DNA from: a bacterium
Lineage (GTDB): Bacteria; Eremiobacterota; Eremiobacteria; Baltobacterales; Baltobacteraceae
DNA: 12,069 bases
Direction: 5' to 3'
NCBI GenBank assembly: GCA_021784715.1
Contig: JAJYHP010000131.1
Location: 1-12,069, forward strand
Under the pieces are notes generated by a model, which searched no databases, was not told the origin of the DNA, and saw only the letters and a program-made list of their open reading frames with translations. Numbering within the stretch: the stretch's first letter is position 1; each line of letters begins with the position of its first letter. The position numbers and the translations under genes were made by a program. Below are positions 6,473 to 12,069 of this stretch, one piece after another.

Positions 6473-9400
6473 TTAGGTGAAGAGACGCTCGATATCGGCG
6501 GCATCGAGCGGCAACGGCGCGCTCGACGCGTCGGCGAATTGACTCGCGGCGAGCTCGCCTTTGCGCGCTTGCAATTCAAGAATCCGCTCCTCCACGGTTC
6601 CCTCGGCGATGAGTTTGTAGACGAACACGTGCTGCTCTTGACCGATGCGGTGCGCGCGATCGGTCGCCTGACGTTCGACGGCCGGATTCCACCAGGGATC
6701 GTAGTGAATGACGGTATCGGCAGCCGTCAAGTTCAGCCCCGTGCCGCCGGCTTTAAGGCTGATAAGGAATAGCGGCACTTCGCGATTCTGAAACCGTTTG
6801 ACCGGGGTTTCGCGATCGCGCGTCGCCCCGCGAATCTCCACGAACGGGACGCCCCGTTTCACCAGTTCCGGCTTGATTAAATCGAGCATCGAAGTAAACT
6901 GCGAGAACAACAATATCCGGCGCCCGTCGGCGATCAAGCTTTCGAGCATTTCGAAGAGCGCATCGAGTTTTTGCGACTCCTTGACGCTATGGGCCGCATC
7001 CAAATCGAGCAGACGCGGATCGCAGCAGACCTGCCGCAGCTTCAGAAGCGCGTCGAGCACGACGATTCTACTCCGAGCGAGCCCCCGTTTGGCGACTTCA
7101 TCGCGCACGCGCTTATGCATCGCCAAACGAATGGTTTCGTAAAGATCGCGCTGCGCTCCGCCGAGTTCGACGCGATGGACGATCTCGGTTTTCTCAGGGA
7201 GATCGCGCGCGACATCTTCCTTCGTACGTCGCACGAGGAAGGGATGAAGGCGTCTCCCTAATGCGTTGCGTCGTAAGACGTCACCGCGTTTTTCGATCGG
7301 CGTTCTAAAAAAACGTGCAAAGGAGCTTCTCGTTCCTAACAGCCCCGGCAACGCGAAAGCATAGATCGACCAGAGTTCTTCTAAATTATTCTCTATCGGC
7401 GTACCGGTCATCGCGATACGCTGCTCGGCGTGGAGCTTCGTTGCGGAGATCGCCGCTTTCGCGCGGGGATTTTTAATCGCCTGCGCTTCATCGAGCACGG
7501 CGATCGACCATTCGCGAGCGTGAAGTTCCTCGGCATCGCGAACCAGCAGCGCATAGGTACTGAGTACGATATCGGCATTGGGAATCTCATGGAAGAAGCG
7601 CGCGCGATCGGGGCCGCTGAGCGTGAGCACGCGGAGCTCCGGCGTGAATCGCGCAATTTCGGCGCGCCAGTTCGGGACGACGCTCGTCGGAGCGACGATC
7701 AGCACCGGTTTATTCAGCCGCCCCGCGGCCTTCTCCATCGCCACGTGTGCGAGCAATTGCACTGTTTTTCCGAGCCCCATATCGTCGGCAAGGACGCCAC
7801 CGAACCCATGCTCGCGGAGGAGTTGCATCCAGACGACGCCTTCGCGTTGGTACGGGCGCAATTCGGCATGAAAATTCGCCGGCAGAACCGGCGGACGCGC
7901 TGCAAGGTCTTTCAAGCCGTCGATAAAGGTGCCGAACGCCTCGGTGACGGCACCCCGCCGAAGCACGGTTCCATCGATCTCGGCAAGCGAAATCGCACGC
8001 GCGGCGGGCAGAGCGATCCGTTCGCCCTCCACCAATGCATGCTCGCCGTCAAAGAGATCGACGAGCGTAGCCAAGACGCGCGCGACGCGCGCCGGCGGAA
8101 GCGCGACATATGCCCCGCTTGGCAGGCGCCCGAAGATCGGCTCGCTGCGCGCACCGATGGCAACCAGATCGTCGGTCGAGGAGATCCCGTTTGCCGCGAG
8201 CGCCTCGACGATCACCGGCAGCAGCGGAATACGTTCGCCGTCAACTTCGATGCCGAGATCGACTTCAAACCATCCGGTTCGGTGCGGATCGGGCTCGATA
8301 TCGGCATCCCAATCGTCGGAGAACTCAACGATTTCGTGCGGGAACTCCGCATCGATTTCGATCTTCCATCCTTCGGCACGCAAAAGCGGGGCCGTGTAGC
8401 CGAGAAAGCGCGCCCAGGAATAGGCACTCTCTTCGGGGCCGAGCCGAAACATCGCCCGCCGTTCCTCGTTATCAAACTCGAAGGAACGCGGAATCGGAAG
8501 AAAGCCCAGCGCGAGCAGACGCTCCAACGCCCGCTCTTCATACGCACGCTGTCTGGGCCAGATCGCCGCTCCGTCACCATCGGCGATGCGAAATTCCGTT
8601 TCGCCGTTCTCCGGTGCGATGCGAAACTCGCCGTAGGTAAATTCCAACTCGGCGGTCGTCGTCGTCCGCCCGCGCCCGAGATGCAGGACCGGCGTTGGGT
8701 CGCGCTCGATGACGCGCACGTCGAGCCGAGCCTGCGGACCATCGATACCGGTCGCCGAAAAGACGCGCCGCAAGGCCACTTGGACGCGCTTTGCATGTTC
8801 GGCAGTCATCGCCGGCGCCCCGGCGAGAACCGCCGCGAGATCCGGCGCGAGATCGCTGCGTGCGTGGCCCGCGACGTTGAGATCGGGATCGACATACCAG
8901 AGCGGCATCGCCCCGACGAGCACGCTCCCGGGACGACCGGCGAGATGCGGGCGCTGGCGCTCGTCCTCGTCGATGCGCCACGCAATATGCGCGTCGACGA
9001 TATCTTCGCGTCGAATCGGCTCGTTATCGAGGCTCTGCCAGTGAACCCGCTCGCTTTCCAGCAGCAGATCGAGCAGCGTCCCCAAAATCGTCGGCGAGAG
9101 CGCATTCATCCCGCCGAGCAAGCCGCTCGCACCGACCAATCGGCCGATCGTGCGATCGAGCGGCTGCAGGTGCTTTGCACTTCCGGCAGCGAGATGCTGC
9201 AGTTCGTAGCGACGCGCGCTCCCGAGAGCGCCGCTTCGCAGCATCGGCACGACAAACGCCTGCAGCGAGAAGGACGGAACGAAGAAGCGCTCCTCGATCG
9301 AGATGACGTATCGTACGTGCTCGCGCTGCAACTCGCGCCGCTTGTTCGCCGTTACGGCATGAACGTTTTCGATCCAGCTCTCAACCGCACCGTCGGCGGC

Positions 9401-9697
9401 ATCGCGCTTCCGCCCGGTCGAGCGAGCGGCGATAGCGGCGAGAGCGACCGCAGCTGCATGCTTGCAATTGCTGCCCATCGGGCAGGAGCAGCGAGCGAGC
9501 AACCTCGTGCTGCCGTTCGAACCGACCGCGCGCACGTGGACGGTGTAGGGCTGCTGCTGCGTGCCGATAACGCGGGCATCGATCGCCTCCGCGCCGATCT
9601 CCAGTTGCAACACGCGGCGACGCTCGAAATAATCGCGACCCCGCGTGAGCGTGGGCGCGTCGAACGACGCTTGAAGTACGGTGAGATCGAGGTGCAT
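6473..9697 (-). CDS. SNF2-family ATPase with N-terminal SWIM zinc finger
   Basis: Bacterial SNF2/RapA-like superfamily 2 helicase-type DNA translocase, 1074 residues, cytoplasmic. The SWIM zinc finger has C70, C72, C78 and H80 (CSCPMGSNCKH). Residues about 100-600 are a long divergent region that includes the bacterial SNF2-associated domain. The ATPase core follows: motif I DDMGLGKT (638-645), motif II DEAQ (736-739), motif III TGTPIENN (764-771), motif IV region LLFSQFTSMLD (about 929-939), motif V SLKAGGTGLNL (980-990) and motif VI QATDRAHRIGQ (1010-1020). All are intact, so ATP hydrolysis and movement on duplex DNA are expected. Bacterial SWIM-SNF2 proteins are common and mostly uncharacterised; a role in transcription recycling or repair is a guess. 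The ATG at 9697 is backed by AGAGG (9706-9710), 8 bases upstream. It starts 30 bases after the hydrogenase small subunit and is followed after 2 bases by the GH18 gene. Confidence 0.95.
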   Translation of the reverse strand: MHLDLTVLQASFDAPTLTRGRDYFERRRVLQLEIGAEAIDARVIGTQQQPYTVHVRAVGSNGSTRLLARCSCPMGSNCKHAAAVALAAIAARSTGRKRDAADGAVESWIENVHAVTANKRRELQREHVRYVISIEERFFVPSFSLQAFVVPMLRSGALGSARRYELQHLAAGSAKHLQPLDRTIGRLVGASGLLGGMNALSPTILGTLLDLLLESERVHWQSLDNEPIRREDIVDAHIAWRIDEDERQRPHLAGRPGSVLVGAMPLWYVDPDLNVAGHARSDLAPDLAAVLAGAPAMTAEHAKRVQVALRRVFSATGIDGPQARLDVRVIERDPTPVLHLGRGRTTTTAELEFTYGEFRIAPENGETEFRIADGDGAAIWPRQRAYEERALERLLALGFLPIPRSFEFDNEERRAMFRLGPEESAYSWARFLGYTAPLLRAEGWKIEIDAEFPHEIVEFSDDWDADIEPDPHRTGWFEVDLGIEVDGERIPLLPVIVEALAANGISSTDDLVAIGARSEPIFGRLPSGAYVALPPARVARVLATLVDLFDGEHALVEGERIALPAARAISLAEIDGTVLRRGAVTEAFGTFIDGLKDLAARPPVLPANFHAELRPYQREGVVWMQLLREHGFGGVLADDMGLGKTVQLLAHVAMEKAAGRLNKPVLIVAPTSVVPNWRAEIARFTPELRVLTLSGPDRARFFHEIPNADIVLSTYALLVRDAEELHAREWSIAVLDEAQAIKNPRAKAAISATKLHAEQRIAMTGTPIENNLEELWSIYAFALPGLLGTRSSFARFFRTPIEKRGDVLRRNALGRRLHPFLVRRTKEDVARDLPEKTEIVHRVELGGAQRDLYETIRLAMHKRVRDEVAKRGLARSRIVVLDALLKLRQVCCDPRLLDLDAAHSVKESQKLDALFEMLESLIADGRRILLFSQFTSMLDLIKPELVKRGVPFVEIRGATRDRETPVKRFQNREVPLFLISLKAGGTGLNLTAADTVIHYDPWWNPAVERQATDRAHRIGQEQHVFVYKLIAEGTVEERILELQARKGELAASQFADASSAPLPLDAADIERLFT

Positions 9698-9705
9698 AAG
9701 GGCGA

Positions 9706-9710
9706 CCTCT
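9706..9710 (-). promoter_or_regulatory. Ribosome binding site of the SNF2 gene
   Basis: AGAGG on the minus strand, 8 bases before the ATG at 9697, inside the 30-base gap after the hydrogenase small subunit. It shows that the SNF2 gene has its own ribosome entry even if it is co-transcribed with the hydrogenase. Confidence 0.6.
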
Positions 9711-9727
9711 GTCCTTGGCGGTCGGTG

Positions 9728-10150
9728 CTACGAATTCCTTCCATCGAGCAATGTCGCAGCGGCACGCAACCCCTCGCGCAACGCGTCGGGTGAGGGTGGG
9801 CAACCCGGAATCCCGATCGACGCTTGAAGCTCCTCTCCGGCGCCCTCCCCGGCACTTCCCGCTCCGCACCACACGCCGTCACCGGTCGCACAATCACCGA
9901 CCGCAACGATAACGACCGGGTCGGTCGCGGCCTCGATCGTGCGCTGCGCTGCAAGCCGCATCGCTCCGCTCATCGGCCCGGTCACCGTAATGATATCGGC
10001 GTGCCGCGGGGAGGCGACCACACTCCAACCTTCTTGCGATATATCGTACTGCGGCGCAGCCAAAGCGTTCATCTCCAACTCGCAGCCGTTACAGCTCCCG
10101 CAAACGAGGTGACGAATTCCCAGCGAACGCGCAAATTTTCCCGCCGACAT
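9728..10150 (-). CDS. [NiFe]-hydrogenase small subunit (HycG/HyfI/NuoB-like), short form
   Basis: Iron-sulfur electron-relay subunit of a group 4-like membrane hydrogenase, 140 residues. It should carry the proximal [4Fe-4S] cluster next to the catalytic subunit. The family Cys pattern is present: CGSCNGCELE with C17, C20 and C23, then C87 in VAVGDCATGDGVW, and C117 in IPGCPPSPDAL. C20, C23, C87 and C117 fit the canonical four ligands; C17 and C95 are extra. The ATG at 10150 begins 2 bases after the large-subunit stop. The frame extends upstream to 10252 but that part overlaps the large subunit and lacks family similarity. It is about the length of the core NuoB-like domain and much shorter than E. 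coli HycG (about 255 residues), so the C-terminal tail is absent. No Tat signal, as expected for this cytoplasm-facing group. Confidence 0.9.
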   Translation of the reverse strand: MSAGKFARSLGIRHLVCGSCNGCELEMNALAAPQYDISQEGWSVVASPRHADIITVTGPMSGAMRLAAQRTIEAATDPVVIVAVGDCATGDGVWCGAGSAGEGAGEELQASIGIPGCPPSPDALREGLRAAATLLDGRNS

Positions 10151-10152
10151 CG

Positions 10153-11562
10153 TTATCGATCCACGCACGAATAGCAGAGGTTGAAGCTTTTGTTGACCAG
10201 CGGAAAATCCGGTACGATATTCCCTTCCATCGCTCGCGTCACGAGCGGCCAATTGCGGTAGGCCGCCGAGATAACGTGCAAGCGTTCGATTCGCCCGTCG
10301 GCACCGAGCTCGAGCGAGATGCTCTCCGCTCCGCGCGCGCCCTCGACGACGGTCGTGGTGACGCCCGCAACGCGAGGCACCGAACGCGGGACCGTCGCTG
10401 CGCCGCCTTTGAGTTCGCGAAGCCCACGTTCCAGGAGATCGAACGAACGCTCGATCTCGCGCACGCGCACCTCGCTGCGCGCAGCTACATCGCCGGCGCT
10501 CGCGCGTTCTTCGGAAAACGTAAAGTTTCGATAGGTTCCGTACGGAGCGATCGCACGGACGTCGCTCTCGACCCCGGAGGCGCGCGCGCTCGGCCCCACG
10601 GCAGCGAAGCGACGTGCCGTCGCTTCTGCAACGATCCCGGCGCCTTCCAGTCGCCGAAGCACCGAACGTTTTGCAAAGAGCGCATCGCAGAACCGAGCGA
10701 TGTCGTCGCGCAGCTCGCGAAGTGTTTTGCCGATGCTCTCGGGATCGGCGAGGATGCCGTCCTTTACGCCGCCGGGAATAATACTGTCGAAGAGCAGGCG
10801 ATGTCCGCTAACGACCCGATTGAGCTGATTGATGCGTTCGCGTAATCCCAACGCAGCCGTCGTTCCTTTTCCGTATCCCGCGCCTGCGGCTATATTGCCG
10901 AGATCGAAAAGGTGCACGTGCACGCGTTCCATCTCGGCGAGCACGAGCCGCGCGAATTCCGTTCGTTCGTCGAGTTCGATCTCGGCGAGCTCCTCGATTG
11001 CGCGGGCATAGGCCCAGGAGCGAGCGACGGTACAGTTGCCGCATATCCGAGCGATATGGGGAGCGAGCGCGAGCGCGTCTTGCCCCTCGAACCACGGTTC
11101 GAGCGCCCGATGCGCGTACGAAAGTTGCGCGTCGATATGAACGACGCTCTCGCCGCCGGTTGCAATCGTGAAACGCCCCGGCTCGATGATCCCGGCATGG
11201 ACCGGGCCGACGACCACTTCGGTAATCCCCTTGCCCTCGACGACAATCGCCTCGGGAATTGCATCGGAAGAGAAATAGAGCGGCCGTTCGTCGGGGCTCG
11301 ATTGGACGACGATCCCTTGTAACGCTTGCATCTCGCGCTCGTGATTGGCAAAAAACGGGTAGCGAGGAGCGAGCGACTTCCAATGCTCGTCGCCTCCAAG
11401 ATGCGTATGTACTGCAAGCACGCCCATCCTCGAAAGAAAAAGCGTCCGCACGGTGTGTTGCGTTGCGTAACAGCCCAGGGGCAGCGCGACGCGCACCATC
11501 TCATCGACGGCGCTATCGAGCTCGGACGGCGCCACGACGCGCTCGTGATAGTTTCTAGCCAC
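10153..11562 (-). CDS. [NiFe]-hydrogenase large (catalytic) subunit with NuoC-like N-terminus (HycE/HyfG-like)
   Basis: Catalytic subunit of a group 4-like energy-converting hydrogenase, 469 residues, facing the cytoplasm. The first 100 residues resemble a shortened NuoC/30-kDa domain (FFANHEREMQALQGIVVQSS, about 70-89). GPVHAGIIEPGRF (119-131) opens the NuoD/HycE-like part. Nickel ligands are complete: L1 RICGNC (C174, C177) and L2 CYSC (C463, C466). Departures from the usual RxCGxCxxxH and DPCxxC patterns are Arg181 in the His position and Asn461-Leu462 in place of Asp-Pro. The protein ends at Arg469, directly after CYSCVD, so no C-terminal peptide exists for a HycI-type protease to remove. 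The start is GTG 11562, overlapping the antiporter stop by 8 bases; AGGAG at 11574-11578 is 11 bases upstream. The small subunit follows after 2 bases. NuoD of complex I is excluded by the four cysteines. Confidence 0.93.
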   Translation of the reverse strand: MARNYHERVVAPSELDSAVDEMVRVALPLGCYATQHTVRTLFLSRMGVLAVHTHLGGDEHWKSLAPRYPFFANHEREMQALQGIVVQSSPDERPLYFSSDAIPEAIVVEGKGITEVVVGPVHAGIIEPGRFTIATGGESVVHIDAQLSYAHRALEPWFEGQDALALAPHIARICGNCTVARSWAYARAIEELAEIELDERTEFARLVLAEMERVHVHLFDLGNIAAGAGYGKGTTAALGLRERINQLNRVVSGHRLLFDSIIPGGVKDGILADPESIGKTLRELRDDIARFCDALFAKRSVLRRLEGAGIVAEATARRFAAVGPSARASGVESDVRAIAPYGTYRNFTFSEERASAGDVAARSEVRVREIERSFDLLERGLRELKGGAATVPRSVPRVAGVTTTVVEGARGAESISLELGADGRIERLHVISAAYRNWPLVTRAMEGNIVPDFPLVNKSFNLCYSCVDR

Positions 11563-12069
11563 CGGAAGCTAAGCTCCTGGAGAGTTCCAGCAGGCGGGCA
11601 GCTTGGGGAAGAAATGGAAAGAGCGCAAAAGCAAGCGCTCCGGCGCCGACGCACCATAGCGCGATTTTCGTAAAGCCGAGAAGCGGGCGCGGCGCTGCCT
11701 GAGCGGTCGGAGCGTTCGACGCTCCCGCAGAACTTTCAAGCGCAAAGCGCAACAGCGCTGCAAACCCAAGCAATAGCGCAATCGCGGCGAAAAGAGCGAG
11801 CCAATACTCGCCGGCGCTCACCAGGGCAACCATGAGCAGCACCTCGGAAATGAAGAGTCCGCCGGGAGGTAGCCCGCCCAAACCGACTGCAGCGAAGAGC
11901 AGCGAGCGCCCGCCGGCGCCGCGGCGCAGCCCCTTTAAGTGTCCCATCGATGTCGTGCCCTGTTCGTGTTGCACGATGCCGACGCTCAAAAAGGCAAGCG
12001 ATTTTACCAGCGCATGATCGAGGAGATGGTAGATGGCGATGAAGTAGCCGAGGGGTGTCGCGAGGCTCA
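11555..12069 (-). CDS. NuoL/M/N-type proton-translocating membrane subunit (HyfF-like), C-terminal part
   Basis: C-terminal 170 residues of a member of the Proton_antipo_M family, found in complex I, Mrp antiporters and group 4 hydrogenases. The frame is open to the window edge; the 5' end lies beyond it. Reading in from the edge gives TPLGYFIAIYHLLDHALVK, a membrane helix with the His and Lys residues typical of the proton channel of this family, then a charged loop (HLKGLRRGAG), GLPPGGLFISEVLLM (the GLPPxxxFxSE motif of HyfF/NuoN-like members), and two or three more hydrophobic segments. The C-terminus lacks the long lateral helix of NuoL. It sits in the cytoplasmic membrane and would couple hydrogenase electron flow to proton or sodium movement. 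Its TAG stop overlaps the start of the large subunit, so the two are translationally coupled. HyfB- or HyfD-like identity cannot be excluded from the part visible. Confidence 0.87.
   Translation of the reverse strand, partial: SLATPLGYFIAIYHLLDHALVKSLAFLSVGIVQHEQGTTSMGHLKGLRRGAGGRSLLFAAVGLGGLPPGGLFISEVLLMVALVSAGEYWLALFAAIALLLGFAALLRFALESSAGASNAPTAQAAPRPLLGFTKIALWCVGAGALAFALFPFLPQAARLLELSRSLASGG

Noticed and set aside
7430..9793. A 787-codon open frame on the plus strand, opposite the SNF2 gene
   Set aside because: It is antisense to a gene with all SNF2 motifs intact, its product is rich in Arg and His with no recognisable domain, and long antisense frames are expected at this GC content.
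10151..10252. N-terminal extension of the hydrogenase small subunit
   Set aside because: It overlaps the end of the large subunit and has no family similarity; family similarity begins shortly after the ATG at 10150.
10153..11562. Large subunit read as complex I NuoC-NuoD
   Set aside because: It has both CxxC nickel-binding motifs, which NuoD lacks.

Overview
The window is gene-dense DNA of about 60% GC from a bacterium, with almost no spacer longer than 125 bases. Two predicted lipoproteins with lipoboxes, an 11-Asp-box secreted protein, a group 4-like [NiFe] hydrogenase and a bacterial SWIM-SNF2 protein suggest a free-living, probably uncultured lineage. The mix recalls Candidatus Eremiobacterota or other soil phyla, but that is an impression. 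No RNA gene, CRISPR array, insertion sequence or prophage gene was seen.

Layout. The first 1.6 kb is read on the plus strand: the C-terminal ten membrane segments of an MFS transporter (cut by the window edge), a 123-base spacer with a REP-like imperfect hairpin and a 15-base direct repeat, then a small unrecognised gene. Everything after position 1584 is on the minus strand, converging on the small gene with a 3-base gap. In order of transcription, from right to left, it comprises: the C-terminal part of a NuoL/M/N-type proton-translocating subunit (HyfF-like); a hydrogenase large subunit with a NuoC-like N-terminus (HycE/HyfG-like); a short hydrogenase small subunit (HycG/HyfI/NuoB-like); a SWIM-zinc-finger SNF2 ATPase; a GH18 lipoprotein; a sortilin/BNR-type propeller protein; and a GH114 lipoprotein. 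Gaps between them are -8, 2, 30, 2, 38 and 4 bases, so one long transcript is possible, with no terminator visible between the hydrogenase and the rest.

How the genes may work together. The right end is part of a membrane-bound energy-converting hydrogenase module: a proton-channel subunit, a catalytic subunit with all four nickel-binding cysteines, and an Fe-S electron-relay subunit. The catalytic subunit is unusual. It stops exactly at the Arg that closes the L2 motif, so it has no C-terminal peptide to be removed by a maturation protease, and the residues around both CxxC motifs depart from the usual consensus. The left end is a surface carbohydrate cassette: two lipoprotein TIM-barrel glycosidases of similar architecture (GH18 and GH114) on either side of a secreted beta-propeller protein. 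A role in cleaving amino-sugar polymers (chitin, PNAG-like or galactosaminoglycan exopolysaccharide) is an inference from family membership. The SNF2 ATPase between the two modules has no evident functional link to either.
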